From NCBI GenBank assembly GCA_947177695.1, contig CAMWVO010000155.1:1-5551 (forward strand): a DNA stretch of 5,551 nucleotides. Reading direction: 5' to 3'. A program made the position numbers and the translations under genes. Of the stretch, positions 1-5,551 are shown piece after piece (positions within the stretch are counted from its first letter, which is position 1; the number at the start of each line of letters is the position of its first letter). This DNA is from an uncultured Clostridia bacterium (GTDB lineage Bacteria > Bacillota > Clostridia > Oscillospirales > Ruminococcaceae). A model generated the notes under the pieces. The model made no database searches, was not told the DNA's origin, and saw nothing but the letters and a program-made list of their open reading frames with translations.

Positions 1-2
1 CG

Positions 3-467
3 GTGCAGAGCAAGCCCCACATCACACAGGAAAGAAAGCTTAAAGTCATTGTTGACGAACAGAAGAAAAACGCCGCTATGGAAAAAACCGAAAAGGAATT
101 TATCAGGCAGGGAGGACTGTCAAGACTTCCCACTCAGGCGGAGTGCATAGCCGCCGCGAAAAAGCTTGCCGAGGCAAGGCGTGCGGAGAAAAAACCAAAG
201 GAAAAAACGGTCAGGAAAGAGGTCCCGAAAAAAACGCAGTCCGTCAAGGACAAGGACGGCAAAAAGACCCAAAAGACCGAGACAAAAACCGTTACCGTCA
301 AGAAAAAGACCTACAGTCTGAAACGCAAGATTACCAAGGCGGAAGCGGAGCAGTCCTACGTTGTGAAAAAGGTGAAAAAAGCCATGAAGCGTGGCGGCAT
401 AGCCGTTGGCGGAACGGCGTTATCTTCAGCGCAGAGCACTGTAAAAACTCTTAACGTGAGAGCATAA
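3..467 (+). CDS. Lysine-rich protein of unknown function, 5' end cut by window edge
   Basis: I do not recognise the family. The frame is open from the first complete codon (GTG at 3) to TAA at 465-467, giving 154 visible residues. No ribosome site can be seen before the GTG, so this is probably the C-terminal part of a longer protein. An internal ATG at 78 (residue 26) is preceded only by a weak AGAAG. About one residue in five is lysine (34 of 154). Residues 40-65 form a probable amphipathic helix (PTQAECIAAAKKLAEARR). Residues 66-105 are a low-complexity Lys/Thr/Glu/Gln linker with repeated KKTQ, KTET and VKKK patterns. Residues 106-133 are strongly basic, and a Gly/Ala/Ser-rich tail ends in LNVRA. 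The charge suggests contact with nucleic acid or another polyanion, but that is inference. There is no signal peptide or convincing membrane segment in the visible part. A strong terminator follows 5 bases after the stop, so it is the last gene of its unit. Confidence 0.6.
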   Translation: MQSKPHITQERKLKVIVDEQKKNAAMEKTEKEFIRQGGLSRLPTQAECIAAAKKLAEARRAEKKPKEKTVRKEVPKKTQSVKDKDGKKTQKTETKTVTVKKKTYSLKRKITKAEAEQSYVVKKVKKAMKRGGIAVGGTALSSAQSTVKTLNVRA

Positions 468-472
468 AGCAA

Positions 473-513
473 GTCCCGACAAGGCATAAAAGCCTGTCGG
501 GACGTTTTGTTTT
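473..513 (+). terminator. Intrinsic terminator, possibly bidirectional
   Basis: GTCCCGAC (473-480) pairs with GTCGGGAC (496-503), and AGGC (482-485) pairs with GCCT (492-495). One A is bulged at 481 and the loop is ATAAAA. The stem is followed by TTTTGTTTT (505-513), which makes it a good rho-independent terminator for the lysine-rich gene. Read on the minus strand, the same hairpin begins 20 bases beyond the stop of the GH4-like gene, but it is followed only by TTGCTTTAT. Termination in that direction is therefore plausible but weaker. Confidence 0.88.
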
Positions 514-522
514 ATCAGCATA

Positions 523-1896
523 TCAGCAGTAGTAAAGCAGGTGCGTGCGGACAGCCGCAAGCATTTCCTTGTAAAGCTCGGTGGCGTCGTTAAGGTCAAC
601 CGACATGAGCGGGTCGTTCAGGAACGCGTTGAATGCAATGTCCAGGTCCTTTTCCTTAACGGACTTGACAAGGGTCTTTTGGTTCATTACATGGCGTATT
701 GTAAGACAGTACAGCTCGTCGGTAAGCTTGCCCGCCGCCACGGGTCTGACGGAATTTTTGCTGATGAGCGCGTTGGTATGCACGATCGCGCCTATGGGAA
801 GATTTTCCACCTGTCCGCTGTTGCGCATACATACGTTGGTGATAAGATTGCCCTGACCTATCAGAGCGCGTATCTGCATTGCGCACTCGCTTGACGAGCC
901 GCCCACACGCAGAAATTCGCTGCCGCTCATAAGGGTCTTGACGCGGCTTATCTTGTCCAGCTTCAGCTTTTTGAGGTAGTTTACCGTGGTCTGGCTGAAC
1001 TTCCAGCTTGAAATGGTTTTGGGAGAACCCGTGTACCATGCGGGGCAGAAGTCCGCGGCGATCCTGTCGGGAACGGCGGGTATGCAGCCGTACCTGAGGA
1101 ACAGGTCGAACTTTATCTTATTCGCAGAAGCGAAAGGGTTTACTTTGTACTCGTTGGGCTTTATCTCGTAGCCGCTGCCGTAATATTTTTCGGCGTACTC
1201 CCTGAAAAGCGGCATGATATCCTTTCCGTCGTATGTGACCTCGTTGAACCAGCCGAAGCCGCTTATTCCGATAAGGTTGTACTTTATATCGCGCCTGCGC
1301 ACGGTGGTCTGAATGTCAGATTCCTTTTCGCAGATGTTGGCAAGAAGCTCCAGCGCAGGGAAAAGCTCGTTTGTGGAGCCGAACAGCTTGATCTCCGGGA
1401 AAACCTCGTACATCATCAGCATACACGCCGACATGGGGTTTGTCATGTTTATCACCCATGCGTCGGGACATATTTTCTTGATGAGCTCTGTGTACTTAAT
1501 GTACACCGGCAGGGTCTTGAGCGCCTTTATAACTCCCGACGGACCCGTCTGTTCGCCGGAAGCCTGATATATTCCGTAGGTTTCGGGCAGGTGCATTTCG
1601 GTGACCATTTCCTCCATCGAGCCGGGGGTAAAGGACAGGATAACTATATCCGCATTTTTGAGCGCGTCCTCCGGGGTCTCGGAGGCAAGATAGATTATAT
1701 CGCTTTTGCAGTCAGGGTGTTCCCGAAGCTTGTTTCCTATTGTCTCGTTGGCAAGAGCGAGCTGCTTGTCAACGTCATAAAGCTGCACCGTAGCGCAGAT
1801 ATCCTCCGCGGCAAGCTCCGAAAAAAGCTTCCAGCCGTAGTTCACCGAGCCTCCGCCTATGTAGGCGATAACCGTCCGTTTATCCTTAGTTACCAT
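523..1896 (-). CDS. Glycoside hydrolase family 4-like NAD-binding protein with altered metal site
   Basis: This complete 457-residue protein has normal GH4 length. GH4 enzymes are cytoplasmic and cleave glycosides by an NAD-dependent redox/elimination route using a divalent metal held by a Cys and a His. Features seen in order: a Rossmann loop IGGGS (13-17); an acidic strand end YDVD (40-43); QASGEQTGPSG (111-121), matching the family QxxGDxxGPGG; NMTNPMS (150-156); a fold-matching LRYGCIPAVPDR (267-278); SSEC (335-338); NLPIG (365-369); and NDPLMS (427-432). The metal region is unusual. FGSTNELFP (172-180) stands where the family usually has a Cys-His pair (as in CCHEVFG), and GISGFGW (210-216) stands where GxNHxxW is usual. 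The family DRH is DRI here. Both expected ligands therefore appear lost, so glycosidase activity and substrate cannot be assigned. The closest subgroup, by recall, is the alpha-galacturonidase/alpha-galactosidase branch. The start is ATG at 1896 with GAAAGGAA upstream. There is no frameshift or stop, so it is not a decayed pseudogene. Confidence 0.85.
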   Translation of the reverse strand: MVTKDKRTVIAYIGGGSVNYGWKLFSELAAEDICATVQLYDVDKQLALANETIGNKLREHPDCKSDIIYLASETPEDALKNADIVILSFTPGSMEEMVTEMHLPETYGIYQASGEQTGPSGVIKALKTLPVYIKYTELIKKICPDAWVINMTNPMSACMLMMYEVFPEIKLFGSTNELFPALELLANICEKESDIQTTVRRRDIKYNLIGISGFGWFNEVTYDGKDIMPLFREYAEKYYGSGYEIKPNEYKVNPFASANKIKFDLFLRYGCIPAVPDRIAADFCPAWYTGSPKTISSWKFSQTTVNYLKKLKLDKISRVKTLMSGSEFLRVGGSSSECAMQIRALIGQGNLITNVCMRNSGQVENLPIGAIVHTNALISKNSVRPVAAGKLTDELYCLTIRHVMNQKTLVKSVKEKDLDIAFNAFLNDPLMSVDLNDATELYKEMLAAVRTHLLYYC

Positions 1897-1904
1897 GAGA
1901 CGTG

Positions 1905-1912
1905 TTCCTTTC
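1905..1912 (-). promoter_or_regulatory. Ribosome binding site of the GH4-like gene
   Basis: On the minus strand GAAAGGAA ends 8 bases before the ATG at 1896. This is good Shine-Dalgarno spacing and supports that start over later in-frame candidates. Confidence 0.75.
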
Positions 1913-1956
1913 GTTATGTTCGTACCTTTGACGGGACGTCTTTGCCCCTACATTAT

Positions 1957-1985
1957 ATTATTGTACAAAATTTCCTCTTTGTCAA
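1957..1985 (-). promoter_or_regulatory. Sigma-A type promoter for the GH4-like gene
   Basis: On the minus strand a perfect TTGACA (1985-1980) is followed after 17 bases by AATAAT (1962-1957), five of six matches to the -10 consensus. A perfect TATAAT also lies 5 bases further on (1957-1952), but at a 22-base spacing. Transcription would start near 1950, giving a leader of about 50 bases. Confidence 0.7.
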
Positions 1986-2047
1986 GCGTTTTTCCAAAAA
2001 ATATAAATATAATCACGACTTTATGTACCGCGTTTCATAGGCGGGGC

Positions 2048-2068
2048 AAATTCCCCATGCCGGAATTT
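2048..2068. repeat. Inverted repeat in the divergent intergenic region
   Basis: AAATTCC (2048-2054) and GGAATTT (2062-2068) are perfect inverted arms around 7 bases. GCGG (2041-2044) and CCGC (2075-2078) could pair outside them with mismatches between. Alternatively GGGG (2043-2046) could pair with CCCC (2053-2056). The arms lie upstream of both main promoters, so a protein-binding site is more likely than an attenuator. No function can be assigned. Confidence 0.4.
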
Positions 2069-2080
2069 CACGAGCCGCTT

Positions 2081-2092
2081 TTAAACGTTTAA
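2081..2092. promoter_or_regulatory. Palindromic operator-like site, LacI/CcpA style
   Basis: TTAAACGTTTAA is a perfect 12-bp palindrome with a central CG, the general form of LacI-family operators. It also partly resembles a catabolite-responsive element (TGNAANCGNWNNCA), with about three mismatches at conserved positions. It lies about 95 bp upstream of the GH4-like gene's -35 and about 75 bp upstream of the repeat gene's -35. It is therefore placed for upstream binding, activation or looping rather than direct block. No regulator gene is in the window, and an AT-rich background makes chance occurrence possible. Confidence 0.4.
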
Positions 2093-2165
2093 TGAGTTTC
2101 ATCGGCAATATCAATAATAATGGGTAAATAATATATGATAAAATGTAAAAAGTGTGCAAATATCC

Positions 2166-2194
2166 TTGACAATTACGCGATAAATTGTTATCAT
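2166..2194 (+). promoter_or_regulatory. Sigma-A type promoter for the large repeat gene
   Basis: A perfect TTGACA (2166-2171), a 17-base spacer and TATCAT (2189-2194) give five of six -10 matches. A perfect TATAAT overlaps at 2194-2199, but with a 22-base spacing. The predicted start near 2201 gives a short leader of about 28 bases. Confidence 0.75.
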
Positions 2195-2215
2195 ATAATA
2201 TATATTGAATAAACC

Positions 2216-2220
2216 GGGGG
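2216..2220 (+). promoter_or_regulatory. Ribosome binding site deciding the GTG start at 2229
   Basis: GGGGG lies 8 bases before GTG 2229 and just downstream of a strong promoter. The match to the Shine-Dalgarno consensus is partial. The next in-frame ATG (2292, residue 22) has no better site and would remove the first cysteine. An in-frame stop at 2196-2198 limits any upstream extension, where the only other candidate is a TTG at 2205. Confidence 0.55.
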
Positions 2221-2228
2221 TTGTAACT

Positions 2229-5200
2229 GTGGATATTTTTAAACAATATGACACATTCAAGGAAAAATGCGCGGATTTTCCCGAAAAGCTGATGAATAAA
2301 TGCTTTTCATCGTGCAGTCTTATTTGTCATCCCGCTGCGGAAAACGTCCTGATATCCGTGTGCAGCGACGAAGAGGCGCACAGCAACGCGCTCTGCATCT
2401 GCCGCATGGCTGATATGCTCCTTATGTCCGAGGACGGCGAGGAGTGGTCTGCGTTCAATCTGACTGAAGCGCGCAGGATCGCCGAGCAGGACGGCTATAT
2501 CTATATTTCCGATCTTCTCGGAGAAAGCGCTTTTCTTGCCGAGGAGTGGATGATCAACGGCAAGAACGACACTATCATTGTCAGCGAAGCCTATATGCGC
2601 GAAAAGGGCAAGAGATACGCACCGGTTACCCCTCTGACAAATAAAGTCCTCAGCTTCAAAAAATATTCAAGCGAATTTTTCTGGAGACCCGCCGCTCCCG
2701 GTGATATCATCTGCATCGACAAGGATTACATGGACGGCTGCTTCAAGGAATTTTTTGAAAGCTGTTCCGCTGAGCTTCCCGATCTTTCCGAGTCGGAGAC
2801 CATTAACTTCAGTCTGTTTGACGGCGATATCACCATCGACGTGAACACCACCAGAATAAGAACTATCGAGCTGTTCTTTGAAAGGATAAACAGCATAACT
2901 GCGTTTCTTTCCGAGAACTCCGAGGTGCTTGATATATGCAGCTACGAGTTTTCGGCGATAGATTTCCTGCTTGAACTTGCCGCCGCCGCTCTTGCGAAAA
3001 ACGGTATATCCCTTTCAAAAGAGGAGTTCGCACGCAAATATTATTCGCCGATCCTCAACGGAGACTATGAGGGAGAAACTCCCGCTCTGCTCGGCACTCC
3101 CTGCGGAAACGGCGACGTGGACTGCATAAAGCTTGCTTTCCTTGCGGCTGTGAACGGCGAATATGAAGATAAGATAGAATTTTCTGCGGAAAATGCGGAT
3201 TTCTACAGTGAAAATATCCGCAGGCTGGAGCTTGGCAGCTACGGCGCGGAAGAGGAAAAATACCTGGTATCCGAACTGCTTTCCAACAGACCCGCGGATT
3301 ACAGAGTGTTCTATTTTGCGAATATGCAGTACCTGGAAGAAGCGGAAAATCTTGCCGCCATCGCGGAGTTCTGGAATATAGAGCCGCTGTCCGAAAGCGA
3401 GATGGAGAACACTGTCCTCGGCGCATACCTGCTGGACGAAAACTTCGACGAGCAGGGACGCTTCTGCGCAGGATACGAGGAATCCCGCATACTTAAAGAG
3501 CAGGTGGAAAAGGTCATTGACAAGTACGGACTTTCCAACCGCGAGTGCATTGACGAGCTTGAACAGCGCATGGAGATACTCGACAAGGAGCGCAGGACTT
3601 TCAACGGCACGCTGTTCGATACCCCCGAGGAAATGCAGCTTGCGGTAAAGAACGAGGTCTACGTCCAGGAGCTGTGCGAGAACCTTTCCGCGCTGAACGA
3701 ATCGGAACTGAACGCTCTCGAAGAGCATATCGACAACACCACTCTCGACGCAAGCACAAAGTCCAAATACAAGCTTAAAATAAAGCTGGCAATGAATACC
3801 GTCCAGTCGGCGGTTCTGGAGCAGAAATGCCTCAAGCTTCCGCTCATGACCCTTGACGAGATATCCGAGCTGAGGGAAACCATAGCGGAGGAGGATTACC
3901 CCGAAGCAGTGGTGAAGCCCTTTGCCGCCAAGATCAGGGACGCTTTCTCGTCGGCGCAGGCTGTCGAGATCGAAAGAATGCTGGAAAGCGCCGAGGATAT
4001 GAACGACGAACAGCTTGACGGAGTTTCCGCAAGACTGAATTCGGACAGATACGACAGCGCTATCGCGGATTACTACAAAAACAAGGTCGCGGAGATCAAG
4101 GAAAATAATATCAGAGCCAAGCTTCACGCTCTTGCGGACGGCTTTGAAAGCTTCAGCAAGGAGAAGCTTTCGGGACTTATCAATACCCTTAAGGAAAGCG
4201 ATTTCCCCAAGAGACTTACGCTTCCGCTTATCAAAAAGATCACCGAGGCTCTCAACAATTACGAGATAAACGAGGCTGCACGCACTTTCGAGGGCGTGGA
4301 TATCGCGGACGAAGCGCAGCTTGAAAAAATGAAGGCTGCTATCGACGGAAAGCTTTTCAGCGACGATATTCTTGCGCCGTACATTCTTTTGGTCGAAAAG
4401 CGCGAAAAGGAGCTTCTGGACGAGGAGCTTATCGAAATGTGCGCGGGAATAGAGAATATGTCCCAAGAGGAGCTGAACGAGCTCCGCGGAAAGATCACGG
4501 ATCCCGAAAAGGGCTTCGACGAGGAGCTTATCTCAAAGTATCTTGACAAGATAACTCAGCGTGACTGCGAGCTGAAAAACTCTGAGCTTGCGGAACTGTG
4601 CAAATACATATTCTCCATGGAACAGTCCGAGCTTGACGAGCTTAAGGAAAAGCTTGCGGACGACAAGTACGACAAGGAGTTTACCGACGTTTACTACAGA
4701 AAGATCGCCGAGAGAGAGCAGGAGCTTATCACTATCGAGCTTGACAGGCTCTGCGCGGGTATTGAAGACGCGGAGACAGACGTTCTCGAAAAGCTCAAGG
4801 ATCGCATTCTCGACGAGGAACGCTACGCCGACCTCTGCGGCGACTATATCACGGCTATCAATAACCGCATTGAGGATATCAGGCTGGAGGAATACAGAAA
4901 CATCATCGGCAGCGTGGCTTCTATGACCGCCGAGGAGGTAGACGAGTTCAGAAAGACCGCCGAGGAAAAACGCTCGGAGATCGGCGAGACCCTTTACGAG
5001 GAAAGCATTGCCGCGGCGGACGAAAGAGAAGATATCCTGGAGGATCAGGCTATCGAGGAGATCTGCGGAGATATCGAGTCCTACGGCTTCGATCAGGCTG
5101 AAAGTATAAGAGCCCGTCTTTCCGAGGAGGGCTTCTCTCCCGAAAAGATCGCTCCCTACGCCGCTCGTATCGACAGCAGGATCACCGCTCTCCATACCGC

Positions 5201-5551
5201 GGAGCTGGATTCCTATATCGAGGGTATCGACTCCATGAACAAGGAGCAGCTCATTCAGGCTCAGATCAAAATTGGCGAGTACGCAGGCTGTCCCGATTAC
5301 CTGAAAGAAAAATACAACGGTATCGTTGAGTCCGCCATTGCCGATATTGCAGACCGCGAGATACGCGAGCTGTGCGGAAATATCAGCGAGCTTTCCGCGA
5401 AAAAATCCTACGAGCTTATCAGACGCATCAACACCATGCCTCTTGACGAAAGCTCCAAGAGCAAGTACATTGACGCTCTTGACGCTCACATCGCTTCCCT
5501 TAAGGAGCACGAACAGAGAGAATATATCAGCCATCTCACAAGCGATATGGC
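2229..5551 (+). CDS. Giant acidic protein: unknown N-terminal region plus tandem ~51-residue helical repeats (3' end cut)
   Basis: The frame is open from GTG 2229 to the window end, 1,107 complete codons with no stop, so the C-terminus is missing. I do not recognise the family. Residues 1-58 contain seven cysteines (14, 25, 29, 33, 45, 56, 58). Residues 60-426 read as a mixed alpha/beta globular region with no catalytic motif I can name. The one hydrophobic run, FLLELAAAALA (246-256), is short and looks like a buried helix rather than a membrane span. Residues 427-483 are a divergent 57-residue junction ending QELC. From residue 484 on there are twelve complete repeats of 51-53 residues and the start of a thirteenth. 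The repeats are rich in Glu, Asp and Lys, and each is predicted to form a shorter and a longer helix. With no signal peptide, the protein is probably cytoplasmic. Repeats of this kind usually make a scaffold or binding surface, which is inference. It has its own promoter and is divergent from the GH4-like gene. Confidence 0.85.
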   Translation, partial: MDIFKQYDTFKEKCADFPEKLMNKCFSSCSLICHPAAENVLISVCSDEEAHSNALCICRMADMLLMSEDGEEWSAFNLTEARRIAEQDGYIYISDLLGESAFLAEEWMINGKNDTIIVSEAYMREKGKRYAPVTPLTNKVLSFKKYSSEFFWRPAAPGDIICIDKDYMDGCFKEFFESCSAELPDLSESETINFSLFDGDITIDVNTTRIRTIELFFERINSITAFLSENSEVLDICSYEFSAIDFLLELAAAALAKNGISLSKEEFARKYYSPILNGDYEGETPALLGTPCGNGDVDCIKLAFLAAVNGEYEDKIEFSAENADFYSENIRRLELGSYGAEEEKYLVSELLSNRPADYRVFYFANMQYLEEAENLAAIAEFWNIEPLSESEMENTVLGAYLLDENFDEQGRFCAGYEESRILKEQVEKVIDKYGLSNRECIDELEQRMEILDKERRTFNGTLFDTPEEMQLAVKNEVYVQELCENLSALNESELNALEEHIDNTTLDASTKSKYKLKIKLAMNTVQSAVLEQKCLKLPLMTLDEISELRETIAEEDYPEAVVKPFAAKIRDAFSSAQAVEIERMLESAEDMNDEQLDGVSARLNSDRYDSAIADYYKNKVAEIKENNIRAKLHALADGFESFSKEKLSGLINTLKESDFPKRLTLPLIKKITEALNNYEINEAARTFEGVDIADEAQLEKMKAAIDGKLFSDDILAPYILLVEKREKELLDEELIEMCAGIENMSQEELNELRGKITDPEKGFDEELISKYLDKITQRDCELKNSELAELCKYIFSMEQSELDELKEKLADDKYDKEFTDVYYRKIAEREQELITIELDRLCAGIEDAETDVLEKLKDRILDEERYADLCGDYITAINNRIEDIRLEEYRNIIGSVASMTAEEVDEFRKTAEEKRSEIGETLYEESIAAADEREDILEDQAIEEICGDIESYGFDQAESIRARLSEEGFSPEKIAPYAARIDSRITALHTAELDSYIEGIDSMNKEQLIQAQIKIGEYAGCPDYLKEKYNGIVESAIADIADREIRELCGNISELSAKKSYELIRRINTMPLDESSKSKYIDALDAHIASLKEHEQREYISHLTSDM
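3678..5551 (+). repeat. Twelve-plus tandem degenerate 51-53-residue repeats within the large protein
   Basis: Unit starts in bases: 3678, 3831, 3984, 4137, 4290, 4443, 4602, 4755, 4908, 5067, 5220, 5376, and a partial unit at 5529. Nine units are exactly 51 residues, the sixth and ninth are 53, and the eleventh is 52. Aligned by eye, hydrophobic residues recur at unit positions 3, 6, 11, 14, 18, 23, 35 and 50-51, with Tyr/Phe common at 31 and Arg/Lys near 34-38. A typical unit begins xGIxxM, continues ExLxELxxxI, then YxxKIxxR, and ends ExLC. Unit 7 (4602-4754) is the clearest. The pattern suggests a helix at about positions 8-19 and a long helix from about 24 into the next unit. The copies are diverged at DNA level, so they are old duplications rather than recent slippage. 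Confidence 0.82.

Larger units (their letters stand above)
1897..2228. other. AT-rich divergent intergenic region, 332 bp
   Basis: This region separates two divergent genes and holds both of their promoters, the palindrome at 2081 and the inverted repeat at 2048. A third, weak minus-strand promoter candidate is TTGCAC (2159-2154) with an 18-base spacer and TATATT (2135-2130). It would give the GH4-like gene a leader of over 200 bases. No convincing small gene or RNA gene was seen. The stretch is much richer in A and T than the flanking coding sequence, except for the patch at 2036-2080. Confidence 0.7.

Noticed and set aside
143..454. 103-codon plus-strand frame overlapping the lysine-rich gene
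   Set aside because: It is an out-of-frame shadow of low-complexity coding DNA, with composition typical of a shifted Lys/Glu-rich frame.
523..1896. Pseudogene interpretation of the GH4-like gene because key residues are missing
   Set aside because: The frame is full length with a good ribosome site, promoter and intact fold motifs. The substitutions are clustered at functional positions rather than scattered as in decay.
1591..2040. 149-codon plus-strand frame opposite the 5' part of the GH4-like gene
   Set aside because: It is antisense to a well-supported GH4-like frame, runs through that gene's promoter, and has no recognisable protein features.
2013..2246. 77-codon minus-strand frame across the intergenic region, with an inner 29-codon version from 2102
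   Set aside because: There is no ribosome site before either start, the longer version overlaps the start of the repeat gene and its promoter, and the sequence matches nothing I recognise. The inner version remains a remote leader-peptide possibility.
2301..2327. Radical-SAM iron-sulfur motif in the N-terminal cysteine cluster
   Set aside because: The spacing is CX3CX3C, not CX3CX2C, and no glycine-rich SAM-binding motif follows.
3015..4466. 483-codon open frame on the minus strand
   Set aside because: It lies wholly antisense to the repeat-bearing frame. Its openness follows from that gene's codon use (many GAG, CTT and AAG codons). The translation shows no domain, and no promoter or ribosome site was seen.
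4533..5534. 333-codon open frame on the minus strand
   Set aside because: This is another antisense shadow of the repeat array, and it repeats the array's period only because the sense strand does.
3678..5551. Recent DNA-level tandem duplication or CRISPR-like array
   Set aside because: The units are similar only as protein patterns. The DNA copies differ throughout and there are no identical repeats with unique spacers.

Overview
The window looks like a chromosomal segment of a low-to-moderate GC Bacillota (Clostridia, perhaps a Ruminococcus-like gut or rumen bacterium). This rests on the sigma-A type promoters (TTGACA with a 17-bp spacer), the purine-rich ribosome sites, the AT-rich intergenic region beside coding sequence rich in GAG, AAG and CTT codons, and the protein types. 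The genus is inference only.

Layout. (1) Positions 3-467, plus strand: the 3' part of a very lysine-rich protein of unknown function, cut by the left edge. It is followed by a clear hairpin plus T-tract terminator (473-513). (2) Positions 523-1896, minus strand: a complete 457-residue protein with the whole glycoside hydrolase family 4 (GH4) framework, including the NAD-binding glycine-rich loop and TNP motif. At the positions where GH4 enzymes carry the metal-binding Cys and His, it has other residues. It converges on the lysine-rich gene, and both probably use the terminator region. (3) Positions 1897-2228: a 332-bp AT-rich divergent intergenic region. It has one good promoter facing each way, a perfect 12-bp palindrome of LacI-family operator type between them, and a second inverted repeat. 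(4) Positions 2229-5551, plus strand: a very large open frame, over 1,107 codons, that starts at GTG and runs off the right edge without a stop. It has an unrecognised N-terminal region of about 426 residues (cysteine-rich at its start), a divergent 57-residue junction, and then at least twelve tandem degenerate helical repeats of 51-53 residues.

How the genes relate. The GH4-like gene and the repeat gene are divergently transcribed from a shared control region, so co-regulation is possible but not shown. No sugar transporter, regulator gene or partner enzyme lies in the window. The most unusual items are the giant repeat protein and the GH4 homologue that lacks the normal metal ligands. No RNA genes, CRISPR arrays or insertion sequences were seen.
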